NCBI GenBank assembly: GCA_040757775.1
Contig: JBFLWQ010000021.1
Location: 1 to 62,140 of the forward strand
DNA length: 62,140 nt
DNA from: Thermodesulfobacteriota bacterium
Lineage (GTDB): Bacteria; Desulfobacterota; UBA8473
Direction of reading: 5' to 3'
The position numbers and the translations under genes were made by a program. Position 1 is the stretch's first letter; each line of letters begins with the position of its first letter. Of this stretch, positions 8,663 to 18,149 are shown piece after piece. The notes under the pieces were generated by a model. That model did no database searches and was not told the DNA's origin. It saw nothing but the letters and a program-made list of their open reading frames with translations.

Positions 8663-11458
8663 TTACCCCTCCCCATGCAATATAAAAACAGCCCAATAAA
8701 ATGGATTTGGATATTTCGCCTTTATCTCATTTTTTGCAAGTCTCATCGCCTCTCCCCTGCCTTTGCCCGCCTTCAAATAACCATAAAATTTCTTCATATA
8801 TTCAACTGCCGGGTCTGATGCCACCTCCCAGAGACTCACAACCACACTCTTTACCCCTGCATGCTGAAAAGCACGGGCAAAGTTTGCGACACCCTCCCCC
8901 TCTACCTCTCTACCAACCCCTGTTACACATGCTGATAATACCACTATATCAGCATTAAGCCTTAAATCAAGAACCTCACTTAATGTTAAAAATCCATCAT
9001 CCTTACTTTCATTTTCCACCTGTCCAAGCAGTATAAACGGCTCATTTAATCCCTGAATCATCCCCGGCAAAGAGGCATGGGTGGCAAAGTGGATATACTT
9101 ATATCTTTCAAGCCCTGTCTTTATTAACTCCGTCTCATTTGCCCTTACTGAAAGCAGGACATCGGGGGGCTGAGGGTTTACATTCATCATCTTTGAAATT
9201 TCCCTTACCTCAATCTCTGTCTCGGGCAAAGGTGGAAACTCTACCTCTTTACCTGTAGTATCAGCCTCTGTTGTCTTACCCCATTTAGCCTTTATTGCAA
9301 TACCTCTGAAGGAGTATTTATCCAGATTTACAACTATAGTTGCCTTTTTATTGTCTTTCCATGCAATATATCTTGGGTCTTCTTTCGTATATATGGGATT
9401 ACCTAATGCAAAAAGCAACCTTTCTGTTTTTCTCTCCTTCAAATTCCTCTGAAGTGCGAGAACTGTGGCTGATTGGTAGTAGGTTATGTTATACCTATCA
9501 CCTACATAGAGATTGTCTTTCACTCCACTGCCTTCCTTTATCACAAGTGCATCAAAAGGGAGCAACCCAAGTATCCCATCAGGGACGATGATTATCTTCT
9601 CATCCGCTTTAATACCATTTAGTGCTTCTCTAAGCAGCAAGTCATACAGCCCCTTTGCCTCTTTCACAGAAAATTTTTCAATCTGTTTTGTATTCATTGG
9701 CTCTATAAAAGCCTTAACCTTTGCCTCCAGTGCTTCCTTTGAAAATGGTATCTTTATGAGCCTCTTTACCCCACCCTTTCGGACAACAAACACATAACCA
9801 GCATTATCATCAAGAGCATACTCAAGTAAGACCTCATCTTCTTTAAGTGGCAATTCTTCCGGGGGAATGGGTTTGGGATAATTTAAGGCAGTATATCTGG
9901 GATATTTTTGCCTCAATCCAGTTATCAGGTTATTGAGTTCAGTATTAAGCCCATCCTTTCTCTCTTTTAATCTTCTTAAAACATCTTCTCCTCTTTTATA
10001 TGCATCATCCCACTGTGAATCTATTGCAGAAAGCTGGTTTAAGATAGATTGCTCCTTTTCCCTGAGTTCCTCTGGTATCTCAACCCTCTGGCTCTTTCTT
10101 GCAGACTCTGCCATCGCCTCAATGAGTGTCCTTGCCTTTATTGCCTCTGAGAAATAAAAGGCATTGGACGATATATCCTTGCCATAAGGGCTAAATTCCT
10201 TATCTACCTTCTCTCCCATTATTGCCCTCTCTGAAAGGGTTGAGACGAGTCCCCTGTATGCACGGATACGACCACCATAATAACCTGCACCAAAAAACCC
10301 TCCTCTCTCCTTTACCCTTTGCCTCATCTCCTCAGAAATGGAGACTGCCTTAAAGAATTCTTTAGATGCAGGTTTAAGTAACCCGCTGCCCTTTAATGCC
10401 AGCCCATGTTGAGTGTGAAATTGGATTCGGTAGGAGTCATCGGTATTCCATCCGGGTGTCATCTCCTTAAGGAGCTCTAATGCAGGCTTATGTCTCCCTG
10501 TGGCAATATAGAGCTCCACTAAGAAAGGATTCCCTGTCCACTTAATGCCTGTCTTTCCTTCCTCCTTTTCTGCCTCAAGAAACTTTATCTCTGCCTCCTT
10601 ATATCTCTTCTGGGTAAGATAAACCGTACCGATGTTATTTAGTCTCATGGCTATATCCCGTGGGATTTTTAGTTTCCTATAGATATTCAAAGCCCCCTCA
10701 TAGTAAGAGAGCGCCTTCTCATACTGACCAAGGGATCTATAAACCTCACCGATGTTATTCAGGCTCATGGCTATATCCTGTGGGATGTTTAGCTCCCTTC
10801 TTATCTTAAAAGCCTCCTCATGGTAAGAGAGTGCCTTTTCATACTTACCAAGGAATCTGTAAACCTCACCGATGTTATTCAGGCTCCTGGCTATGTACTC
10901 TGGGATTTTTACTTCCCTCCTTATCCTCAAAGCCTCCTCATGGTAAGAGAGCGCCTTTTCATACTTACCAAGGAATCTGTAAACCTCACCGATGTTATTC
11001 AGGCACGTGGCTATATCCTTTGGGATGTTTAGTTCCTTCTTTATCTTCAAAGCCTCCTCATGGTAAGAGAGCGCCTTCTCATACTGACCAAGGGATCTAT
11101 AAACCTCACCGATGTTATTCAGGCACGTGGCTATATCCTTTGGCATGTCTAGTTCCCTATATATCTTCAAAGCCCCCTCATAGTAAGAGAGTGCCTTTTC
11201 ATGCTGACCAAGGGAGTCGTAAACCGTACCGATGTTATTTAGGTTCACGGCTATACCCTGTGGGATGTTTAGTTCCCTGCATATCTCAAGTGACCTATTG
11301 AAATACTTAAGTGCCTCCTGATACCTCCCATATTTATATGCCTTCACCCCCTGGTCATAGAGCCGAATTGCCTCCTCATTTGACTGACTCAAGGCAGTGC
11401 CCAAAAATCCCAAAGATAAAGCTAAAAGTACCAATATGCAAACAAGACCCCTTCTCAT
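8663..11458 (-). CDS. Exported TPR-CHAT (caspase-like) protein
   Basis: A 931-residue protein with a Sec signal peptide (basic MRRG, then a hydrophobic stretch ending near residue 25). Residues about 30-300 are TPR-type repeats, including five nearly identical 40-residue units of the form LNNIGEVYRSLGQYEKALSY. A helical linker follows to about 500. The C-terminal CHAT domain (about 600-931) belongs to the caspase-like cysteine proteases; both catalytic residues are present, His794 in HFATHAS and Cys844 in LSACVTGVG. The signal peptide places it in the periplasm or outside, unlike cytoplasmic CHAT defence proteases. It is monocistronic and divergent from the Abi-like gene. Confidence 0.88.
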   Translation of the reverse strand: MRRGLVCILVLLALSLGFLGTALSQSNEEAIRLYDQGVKAYKYGRYQEALKYFNRSLEICRELNIPQGIAVNLNNIGTVYDSLGQHEKALSYYEGALKIYRELDMPKDIATCLNNIGEVYRSLGQYEKALSYHEEALKIKKELNIPKDIATCLNNIGEVYRFLGKYEKALSYHEEALRIRREVKIPEYIARSLNNIGEVYRFLGKYEKALSYHEEAFKIRRELNIPQDIAMSLNNIGEVYRSLGQYEKALSYYEGALNIYRKLKIPRDIAMRLNNIGTVYLTQKRYKEAEIKFLEAEKEEGKTGIKWTGNPFLVELYIATGRHKPALELLKEMTPGWNTDDSYRIQFHTQHGLALKGSGLLKPASKEFFKAVSISEEMRQRVKERGGFFGAGYYGGRIRAYRGLVSTLSERAIMGEKVDKEFSPYGKDISSNAFYFSEAIKARTLIEAMAESARKSQRVEIPEELREKEQSILNQLSAIDSQWDDAYKRGEDVLRRLKERKDGLNTELNNLITGLRQKYPRYTALNYPKPIPPEELPLKEDEVLLEYALDDNAGYVFVVRKGGVKRLIKIPFSKEALEAKVKAFIEPMNTKQIEKFSVKEAKGLYDLLLREALNGIKADEKIIIVPDGILGLLPFDALVIKEGSGVKDNLYVGDRYNITYYQSATVLALQRNLKERKTERLLFALGNPIYTKEDPRYIAWKDNKKATIVVNLDKYSFRGIAIKAKWGKTTEADTTGKEVEFPPLPETEIEVREISKMMNVNPQPPDVLLSVRANETELIKTGLERYKYIHFATHASLPGMIQGLNEPFILLGQVENESKDDGFLTLSEVLDLRLNADIVVLSACVTGVGREVEGEGVANFARAFQHAGVKSVVVSLWEVASDPAVEYMKKFYGYLKAGKGRGEAMRLAKNEIKAKYPNPFYWAVFILHGEG
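10681..11280 (-). repeat. Tandem 120-base TPR-coding repeats
   Basis: Five consecutive 120-base units within the TPR-CHAT gene are nearly identical at DNA level, each containing AACCTCACCGATGTTATT or a close variant on the plus strand. High nucleotide identity indicates recent duplication or gene conversion. Unit number may vary between strains. Confidence 0.8.
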
Positions 11459-11518
11459 ATCAAACCTCTTATTTCAGGTTGGTATTGTCAAAGCTTTTGC
11501 TTTAAGAACGATTTTTGC

Positions 11519-11548
11519 TTGACATTTCTTTCTCCCATAAGGTATTTT
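11519..11548 (+). promoter_or_regulatory. Possible sigma70-type promoter for the Abi-like gene
   Basis: TTGACA at 11519-11524 and TATTTT at 11543-11548 with 18-base spacing, on the plus strand, upstream of the gene starting at 11665. Predicted by eye only. Confidence 0.4.
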
Positions 11549-11565
11549 TTCAAAAGATCATACAC

Positions 11566-11637
11566 AACCATTTTACCTGATAATACTAAATTTTTCAAGT
11601 TATCAGGGCAATTAATCATGTAAATAAATGGTTAGGC
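11566..11637. repeat. Nested inverted repeat ending in GTTAGGC (attC-like)
   Basis: Outer arms AACCATTT (11566-11573) and AAATGGTT (11626-11633), inner arms CCTGATAA (11576-11583) and TTATCAGG (11600-11607). The right end reads GTTAGGC (11631-11637), which fits the GTTRRRY core of integron attC sites. The left core does not match the consensus. It directly precedes the Abi-like gene, whose end is followed by GCCCAAC at 12442-12448. Confidence 0.35.
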
Positions 11638-11664
11638 ATAATAAAAAATGTCTAAGGGTGCATT

Positions 11665-12432
11665 TTGAAATTAAATCAGCGATTTGATATAGAAATTGGC
11701 TTAGATGAAGCAAAAAGGCGGTTTGTGAACAGAGTCTACAATAAAGTCTTTTATAATTTCTTTCTCGGTATTTCAGATAGTGAACGCTATCGCATCCACC
11801 GGGAGATCGTGTCTGCTCTTGGTGATAAGTTTCCAGATTACAAAAATCTTGCCGAACAAATTGGTGATGATTTTTATCGAAATCTACAGGCACTGGAAAC
11901 ATTCTACCAAACTTCAGGTGGCTATCGAAGTACTGTAGATCAGCTTATCAAGTTGATACTAAGCGAATCTGAAGTCGATTTGGGGGTGCAATGGACCAAC
12001 GGTAGGTTCATTAAATCGGGGGCAGAATTGCTTGATGAGAAATTGGTTGATGACAGTTTGCATTGGCTTCGAGAAAAAAAATACTCATCTGTAATTAAAC
12101 CATTTGAGAAAGGGCTTGACCATCTTCTCCATTCTGAAAAACGACCAGAACTTCTCTCAGATGTAATTACGGATATGTATGAGGCTCTTGAGGCTTTATC
12201 AAAAATAATTACTGAGCGTTCAAACAAAGATCTATCAGCTAATCGGGAGTTATTTATCTCCAAAGTTAACGCGTCAAACGAATATAAGAAGATTCTGCTT
12301 GAGTATATAACTTATGCGAACGAATTTAGGCATGCCCAAGAAGAAGGTATGAGTAAACCCGCCATATCACCACGTGAGGCTGAATCTTTTGTATATCTGA
12401 CGGGGCTTTTCATTCGTTTAGCAATTCAATGA
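11665..12432 (+). CDS. Hypothetical protein with Abi-C/HEPN-like C-terminus
   Basis: A 255-residue, mostly helical protein without signal peptide. The C-terminal segment EYITYANEFRHAQEEG followed by ISPREAESFVYLTGLFIRL resembles the C-terminal domain of abortive-infection (Abi/HEPN-type) proteins, where an Arg-His pair lies before a final helix. This is pattern recognition, not a proven match. The start is a TTG with AAGGGTG upstream; no in-frame ATG fits. The gene is alone, lies between attC-like core sequences, and may be an acquired defence cassette. Confidence 0.6.
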   Translation: MKLNQRFDIEIGLDEAKRRFVNRVYNKVFYNFFLGISDSERYRIHREIVSALGDKFPDYKNLAEQIGDDFYRNLQALETFYQTSGGYRSTVDQLIKLILSESEVDLGVQWTNGRFIKSGAELLDEKLVDDSLHWLREKKYSSVIKPFEKGLDHLLHSEKRPELLSDVITDMYEALEALSKIITERSNKDLSANRELFISKVNASNEYKKILLEYITYANEFRHAQEEGMSKPAISPREAESFVYLTGLFIRLAIQ

Positions 12433-12509
12433 AAATGAAACGCCCAACACTTATAAAGTCTCCCCCTATCAAGAAAAAAAAGGACCCTGATCGGAAAATA
12501 TAAATCCTA

Positions 12510-12526
12510 GCACTTTTCTAAAGTGC
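12510..12526. terminator. Hairpin between convergent Abi-like gene and selB
   Basis: GCACTTT, a 3-base loop and AAAGTGC form a perfect 7-bp stem in the 113 bases between two convergent genes. There is no long T-run, so terminator strength is uncertain. Confidence 0.4.
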
Positions 12527-12545
12527 AGGATGATTTTCTGAAACA

Positions 12546-14462
12546 TCACATACTGCTTTCCCTCAAAATCCTCTTGTCTCCTACCCTGATGGTAACCCTT
12601 ATCTTGTCAAAATACTCAATTAAAGGTGTAGAGTATTTTCGTGACGATTTTGTAATATCCTTGAATTGAGATATGGTAAGCTCTTTATTTTCTCTGAGAA
12701 AGGCCACTAAATCCTCTTTTAATCTGGCAAGGGCATCACTGTGGAAGTAAAATTCCTCTTTTATCTTTACCAGTGTTTCTTTTTCAACCAGCATATCCAA
12801 TACAGCCTTCACCTCTGATGCATCGGCGGCTAACCTATCCACCAGTTCCTTGTATGTAGGAGGTGAGAGTTTTTCTTTAGAGTAAATATCAACAATTTTT
12901 TCTTGAATTTCCTTTTGGGATTCTTTCAATGATACCGAATAATCGGTGAGTCGAAACTTATCCTTTACTCCCTGTATCTTATCGATTTTAGTGAGTTCGA
13001 CTATAGCCTTATTAAACAGTTTTGCATTTACGTCTTTATGCAATTTGGTCTTCAGTTCCTCTTTTGATATCCCCTCCTTCATAGGATAAGCCATATGATA
13101 CCCTTTTATCTGTTCTATCATTTTCTCTTTCAGATTGTCATAGATACCTTGATGGACTACCCTTATGGTGTCCTTGTCAAACTGAATCAGTTCCCTGTTA
13201 GTCATTAAACCCTCCAACAGGGTTGATAAAACAGAAGGACTTATATCGACCCTCATCTGTAACTCTCGTACACCCAACCCCTTGAACCCGGAGTTGTAAA
13301 CATGGGTTTTTATTATATCCTTTTTATCGCCACTCTGAAAGACTTCCAGGTCGGTTAATATCTCCTTGAAAAATTTCTTTCTTTTTGTTGGATAGGAATC
13401 TAAAACCTCACCTCCCCCTATGGTGTAAACCGGGGAGTTGCTTCTTATAATAAACCTGTCCTTATGCATAGTTATAGCAGGGGTTTCCATTTTTAATCGG
13501 GCAAAAGCACCCTCACCGGGAGGAAGCTTATCCCTGTCAAAAAATATTATAACAGCAACAATCTCACTTGTCCCTGTATGGAATTTTACTTTTGTCCTGT
13601 TTTTAATTGGTTTGGGAGAGCTAGGCAGGTGCTCTAAATAAACATCTATCAGAGAGGTTGGGGCTATTGTGCCAGGATTAGTTATAACCTCCCCTCTCTT
13701 AATAGAAAATTTGTCAATCCCATGGAGATTCAACGCTGTTCTGAGTCCTGCCGTGACATTTTCCACCCCCTTATTGTGGACCTGAAGACCCCTGACCTTC
13801 GTCTCTATTCCTGAGGGAAGAATCTCTACTGTTTGTCCAACTGACACGCTTCCAGAATAAAGGGTACCGGTAATCACGGTACCAAATCCCTTCATAGTGA
13901 ACACGCGGTCTATCGGCACTCTCAACAGACCTTCAGATGATTTTTCTTCGACTTTTTCGGCCAGGCTATCCAGTTCAGCTAAAAGCAGGGGGATCCCTTC
14001 GCCAGTGACAGATGAGACCGGGATTATTGGAGAACCCTCTAAAAAGGTTCCCTTTACAAATTCTTCAATATCTCCTTTAACCATCTCCAGCCATTCTTCA
14101 TCTACCAAGTCAGTCTTCGTTATAGCTATAATGCCATTTTTTATCCTTAAAAGGCTGCAGATTTCAAAATGTTCCCTTGTTTGAGGCATAATTCCTTCAT
14201 CGGCAGCAATAGTAAAGAGGACTATATCAATCCCACCAACACCCGCTACCATGTTCTTTATAAACCTCTCGTGACCAGGAACATCTACTATCCCAATCCT
14301 TTCTCCACTGGGTAGTGTCAGTGGTGCAAACCCCAGCTCGATAGTTATTCCTCTAAGCTTCTCTTCTTTTAGCCGATCCGTGTCAACTCCTGTAAGAAGC
14401 TTTATCAGTGATGTCTTGCCGTGGTCAATGTGGCCAGCCGTTCCGAGTACAATATGCTTCAT
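12546..14462 (-). CDS. selB: SelB selenocysteine-specific elongation factor
   Basis: A 638-residue GTPase that delivers selenocysteyl-tRNA to UGA codons marked by a SECIS hairpin. The GTPase domain (1-170) carries [33 protein letters not shown] and TKTDLVD. The elongation-factor domains II and III follow (about 175-350). The C-terminal third is the winged-helix array that binds SECIS RNA. Its presence implies UGA decoding in this organism, but selA, selD and selC are not in the window and no convincing selenoprotein was found here. Convergent with the Abi-like gene. Confidence 0.95.
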   Translation of the reverse strand: MKHIVLGTAGHIDHGKTSLIKLLTGVDTDRLKEEKLRGITIELGFAPLTLPSGERIGIVDVPGHERFIKNMVAGVGGIDIVLFTIAADEGIMPQTREHFEICSLLRIKNGIIAITKTDLVDEEWLEMVKGDIEEFVKGTFLEGSPIIPVSSVTGEGIPLLLAELDSLAEKVEEKSSEGLLRVPIDRVFTMKGFGTVITGTLYSGSVSVGQTVEILPSGIETKVRGLQVHNKGVENVTAGLRTALNLHGIDKFSIKRGEVITNPGTIAPTSLIDVYLEHLPSSPKPIKNRTKVKFHTGTSEIVAVIIFFDRDKLPPGEGAFARLKMETPAITMHKDRFIIRSNSPVYTIGGGEVLDSYPTKRKKFFKEILTDLEVFQSGDKKDIIKTHVYNSGFKGLGVRELQMRVDISPSVLSTLLEGLMTNRELIQFDKDTIRVVHQGIYDNLKEKMIEQIKGYHMAYPMKEGISKEELKTKLHKDVNAKLFNKAIVELTKIDKIQGVKDKFRLTDYSVSLKESQKEIQEKIVDIYSKEKLSPPTYKELVDRLAADASEVKAVLDMLVEKETLVKIKEEFYFHSDALARLKEDLVAFLRENKELTISQFKDITKSSRKYSTPLIEYFDKIRVTIRVGDKRILRESSM

Positions 14463-14931
14463 ATTTTTTCCTATTGATTAAGAGCTTAAAGGGCTGCGCC
14501 CAGTTAGAGTTTTGGAATAATGGAAGACTAGAATAGTATTATGCAAAAATAGTCAATTAACCCTGAAGGAAATGAAATACAATGTTATCAAAGAAAGAAG
14601 ATAGTAGTCAACAACAAAAGTTACTACCTGAGTCATCGTAAATAAACCATGAACTATAGTTATAAAGAATTTATCATGTTCTGCTTTTTCACATGCTCTG
14701 CTTTTCCTTGACTTTTTTATAAATTTTGTTTAGTCTATCAACTTCAAAGTTAAACAGTGAAATGATGCCTTTGCATAAACTGCCGATTGATAGTGCTTAC
14801 AGAGCCATTTTCACAGCGATACTAAAGAACATTTGGGACATCATGTGTCGGCAGATGGCTTTCAATACACTCCGTACTATTTATGTGAAAAAATTTCAAG
14901 GGCATCATTTAAAGAAAGGAGTTTATTTTAT
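14463..14931. other. Intergenic stretch between selB and mltD, no supported gene
   Basis: This 469-base gap separates divergent genes. Short frames exist (one reads into mltD from 14833) but lack ribosome binding sites or family resemblance. A possible promoter for mltD (TTGACT in a T-rich block near 14708-14740) is weak. No tRNA-like fold was found, including selC. Confidence 0.4.
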
Positions 14932-16437
14932 ATGTGTAATGCTGATGATATAGGTAAATCAATATTGAGACCCATTACAGTTACAAACGTTATTATTTTA
15001 GTCTTATTTGTCTCTCTTTTTTCCACAGGATGGGTTAAATCGGATACAACAAAAACACTGTCTAATAATGGGGGCGTTTATTCTGATGATCACGATTTTA
15101 TGCTTAAAGATGATGGGGATATTCAGGAATCTACTGTTCCACCTGATTTATTAAAAGAGCAGGCAAATGAAGGACCCATTGCGGAAAGCGAGGAATCTGA
15201 CTACGAAAACCAGAATGTGATTTCTGAAAAGGAAAAGAAGTATGATATCCCCATTGTAGTTAATGAAAGTGTTGAGAATTTCATCCATTATTTTCAAACA
15301 AGCAATAGGAAGGTCTTTTTGAAATGGTTGTCCATGGCACAAAGGTATCTTCCAATGATGAAAGAGATATTCAGGAAAAATGGTTTGCCCGAAGATATTG
15401 TCTATCTGGCAATGATAGAAAGTGGTTTTAATCCTAAGGCATATTCTCGTGCCCATGCCAGCGGACCCTGGCAGTTCATTAAAGGAACAGGGCAAAGATA
15501 CGGACTGAAGATTAATAGGTGGCTCGATGAGAGGAGGGACCCTGAAAAATCCACTATAGCTGCAGCAAAATACTTGAAAAATCTTTATGATATGTTTGGT
15601 TGCTGGTATCTGGCTGCGGCTGCTTATAATGCAGGGGAAAATAAGATTGTACAGGCGATTGATATATATAACACCAGAGATTTCTGGGAGATAGCAAGGC
15701 ATCCCTATCTCGCGAGAGAGACAAAGGACTTTGTGCCTCAACTGATAGCCAGTGTGATTATAGCTAAGGATCCTGAAAAATACGGTTTCGATGACATAGA
15801 TTACAAGCTCCCATTTACATATAACAAAGTCCATGTTCCTGCTACTACCAACCTGAAGGTCATTGCTAGGGCGTGTAAAACGGATTACGATACTATAAAG
15901 ATGTTAAATCCTGAACTGAAAAAAGGATGTACACCTCCAAACTATCCTGATTATGAACTTAGGGTTCCCATAGGAAGAAAAGAGGTATTTGCGAAAAATT
16001 TTGACAAGACAGAGCCTAGCGAGAGATCTACCTTCACAAGACACACTGTCAAAAGGGGAGAAACTCTTTCAAGGATTGCCAGCCTGTACGATACCAGTAC
16101 AGAGCCGATCATGCGGTTAAATAAGATAAAAAATTCAAGGAGTATAAAAGCTGGAAGGACTCTGATTATCCCTGTTAGAAGTTCTAAAATTGCGAAGAGA
16201 GACACAGATAAAAAAAGAGGTTTCATTCTTAGTAAGGTTGCAAAAAAAGGATACCTGGAATCTGAAAGAAAGGAGATAATGTATACTGTAAGAAAAGGGG
16301 ATACCCTATGGAATATTGCTCAGAGGTACGATCTGAAAACTTCAGAGATTCGATATTGGAATAAAATGGGGATTAAGGATACTATACACACAGGAACTAC
16401 TTTAAGATTAATGGTAAAATTGGATCTGGACACCTAA
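14932..16437 (+). CDS. mltD: MltD-like membrane-bound lytic transglycosylase with two LysM domains
   Basis: A 501-residue peptidoglycan-cleaving enzyme of the envelope. After a cytoplasmic start, a hydrophobic segment (about residues 14-31) anchors or exports it. The SLT domain (about 150-275) has the catalytic Glu in YLAMIESGFNP, then ASGPWQFI and YNAGENK. Two LysM peptidoglycan-binding domains follow, one near 395-440 (HTVKRGETLSRIASLY) and one near 450-500 (YTVRKGDTLWNIAQRY). The ATG at 14932 is chosen because AAAGGAG precedes it; the frame is open further upstream without a site. A terminator-like hairpin follows the gene. Confidence 0.9.
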   Translation: MCNADDIGKSILRPITVTNVIILVLFVSLFSTGWVKSDTTKTLSNNGGVYSDDHDFMLKDDGDIQESTVPPDLLKEQANEGPIAESEESDYENQNVISEKEKKYDIPIVVNESVENFIHYFQTSNRKVFLKWLSMAQRYLPMMKEIFRKNGLPEDIVYLAMIESGFNPKAYSRAHASGPWQFIKGTGQRYGLKINRWLDERRDPEKSTIAAAKYLKNLYDMFGCWYLAAAAYNAGENKIVQAIDIYNTRDFWEIARHPYLARETKDFVPQLIASVIIAKDPEKYGFDDIDYKLPFTYNKVHVPATTNLKVIARACKTDYDTIKMLNPELKKGCTPPNYPDYELRVPIGRKEVFAKNFDKTEPSERSTFTRHTVKRGETLSRIASLYDTSTEPIMRLNKIKNSRSIKAGRTLIIPVRSSKIAKRDTDKKRGFILSKVAKKGYLESERKEIMYTVRKGDTLWNIAQRYDLKTSEIRYWNKMGIKDTIHTGTTLRLMVKLDLDT

Positions 16438-16487
16438 AAATCAGGAATCGAAAGTCGGGAGTCGTAGATAGAATATAAAATAAAATA

Positions 16488-16527
16488 AAACCGTTTCACG
16501 GATTACGATTCGCGATTTACGGTTTTT
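16488..16527 (+). terminator. Rho-independent-type terminator after mltD
   Basis: AAACCGT at 16488 pairs with ACGGTTT at 16519-16525 and is followed directly by further Ts. The long loop contains repeated CGATT/CGGATT motifs typical of dispersed intergenic repeats. Confidence 0.55.
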
Positions 16528-16634
16528 TAATCCGCCATGCGGATTCGCCCCAAAGTAAATTTTTCCTGTCTGCCTACAGGCAGGCATTTTTCAGGACAGA
16601 CTGTGCAGGCTTCATGAGGTAAAAGGAGGACATT

Positions 16635-18125
16635 ATGGAACACAGATATGGGCTAAAGACTTTAATAGGGATAATTATAGCTTCCTTTGTAGTGGGTATA
16701 ATTGTGGCTTCAGAACTGAAGTTGACGCCCTCTTTAAAGGCTATTTCTACTTTTGGAGTAGAAAAGGATAGGGATGGTGAAAACAAATCATCAACAGTAC
16801 CCACCCAGCTGCCATCTTTTGTTGAACTGGCAAAAGAGTTAAAACCAGCAGTTGTCAATATCAGTACTACAAAGGTTATTCATAGAGGGAGGCAGGGATT
16901 TACACCTTTTCAGAGTCCTTTTGGTGAAAGAAGCCCTTTTAGAGACTTTTTCGATAAATTTTTTGAGGACATGGTACCCAAAGATTTCAAACAGACCAGT
17001 TTGGGGTCAGGATTTATTATTGACGAGGATGGTTATATTTTGACCAATTACCATGTGATCCAAGGTGCCGATGAGATAAAGGTCAAACTCTCAAATGAGA
17101 AGGAGTTTAAAGCAGAAATAATAGGAAAAGACCCCAAAACCGATATTGCATTAATAAAGATAAAATCCTGGAAAAACCTGCCTGTAGTTAAGCTGGGTGA
17201 CTCAGATAAGTTGGAGGTAGGAGAATGGGTAGTTGCCATTGGTAATCCTTTCGGGCTCGATCATACAGTTACAGCAGGAATTGTAAGCGCTAAAGGAAGA
17301 ATTATCGGAGCTGGTCCCTATGATAATTTTATACAGACCGATGCTTCTATAAATCCGGGGAACAGCGGAGGTCCCTTGATTAACCTGAAAGGAGAGGTGA
17401 TTGGCATCAATACCGCCATTATTGCCAGTGGGCAGGGGATAGGTTTTGCAATCCCGGTTAATATGGCAAAGGGGCTTATCCCCCAACTCAAAGAAAAGGG
17501 GAAGGTAATTCGAGGATGGTTGGGTATTGTGATACAGAAGGTCACCCCTGATCTGGCCAAATCATTCGGGTTGAGAGAGACTGAAGGCGCGCTGGTAGCT
17601 GATGTTGTGGAAGGTAGTCCTGCGGATAAAGCAGGGATTAAGCGAGGGGACATAATAATAGAAGTAGACGGTGAAAAGATCGACGAGATAAATAAGTTAT
17701 CAAGGTTTGTAGCAACTCTTAATGTGGGGAAGGAAGCAAAAATAAAAATTATCAGAGACGGGAAGGAAAGTACATTAAAGGTTATAATTGGAGAATTTCC
17801 AGAGAAGGAAATAGTCGCTTCAAAGGGAGAAGTAAGAGAAAAGCTGGGGATGGTAGTGCAAAATCTGACCCCGGATATTGCAAAACAGTTCGGATACATA
17901 GGCGAAAAGGGGGTCTTGGTAACCGATGTTGTTGCAGGCAGCCCGGCAGATGAGGCTGGAATAAAACAAGGAGACCTGATAAAAGAGATAAACCGTAACC
18001 CCGTTAAAGATTTGAGAAATTATATGGCTATCCTGAACAGGGTAAAAGGAGATAACCTTCTTCTACTTATCAGGAGAGCCGATAGTGCACTATATATAGT
18101 GCTTAAGATGCCGGGAAAGGAATGA
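16635..18125 (+). CDS. DegP/HtrA (Do) periplasmic serine protease
   Basis: A 496-residue envelope quality-control protease/chaperone. A hydrophobic N-terminal segment (about 9-28) serves as signal or anchor. The trypsin-like domain holds the triad His140 (NYHVIQG), Asp170 (KTDIALIKI) and Ser244 (GNSGGPLIN). Two PDZ domains follow (about 295-385 and 400-490), as in DegP/DegQ, and each contains a GSPAD..AGIK motif. AAAAGGAGGA precedes the ATG. It is the first gene of an apparent operon with amgK and the RapZ-C/MurU fusion (gaps of 24 and about 5 bases), tying proteolysis and cell-wall recycling to one transcript. Confidence 0.95.
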   Translation: MEHRYGLKTLIGIIIASFVVGIIVASELKLTPSLKAISTFGVEKDRDGENKSSTVPTQLPSFVELAKELKPAVVNISTTKVIHRGRQGFTPFQSPFGERSPFRDFFDKFFEDMVPKDFKQTSLGSGFIIDEDGYILTNYHVIQGADEIKVKLSNEKEFKAEIIGKDPKTDIALIKIKSWKNLPVVKLGDSDKLEVGEWVVAIGNPFGLDHTVTAGIVSAKGRIIGAGPYDNFIQTDASINPGNSGGPLINLKGEVIGINTAIIASGQGIGFAIPVNMAKGLIPQLKEKGKVIRGWLGIVIQKVTPDLAKSFGLRETEGALVADVVEGSPADKAGIKRGDIIIEVDGEKIDEINKLSRFVATLNVGKEAKIKIIRDGKESTLKVIIGEFPEKEIVASKGEVREKLGMVVQNLTPDIAKQFGYIGEKGVLVTDVVAGSPADEAGIKQGDLIKEINRNPVKDLRNYMAILNRVKGDNLLLLIRRADSALYIVLKMPGKE

Positions 18126-18149
18126 TTTAGATATTACCTTAACCCTCAA

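Noticed and set aside
10681-11280. Regularly spaced repeats that could be taken for a CRISPR array
   Set aside because: The 120-base units are contiguous and in frame, and encode TPR motifs; there are no unique spacers.
10831-11301. 156-codon plus-strand ORF opposite the TPR region
   Set aside because: It is the antisense shadow of the repeated TPR-coding DNA; its own repeats mirror the 120-base units.
14726-14953. 75-codon ORF upstream of mltD
   Set aside because: No family resemblance, no ribosome site, and it overlaps the mltD start in another frame.
15151-15834. 227-codon minus-strand ORF inside mltD
   Set aside because: Antisense to the SLT domain, which is clearly the real coding sequence.
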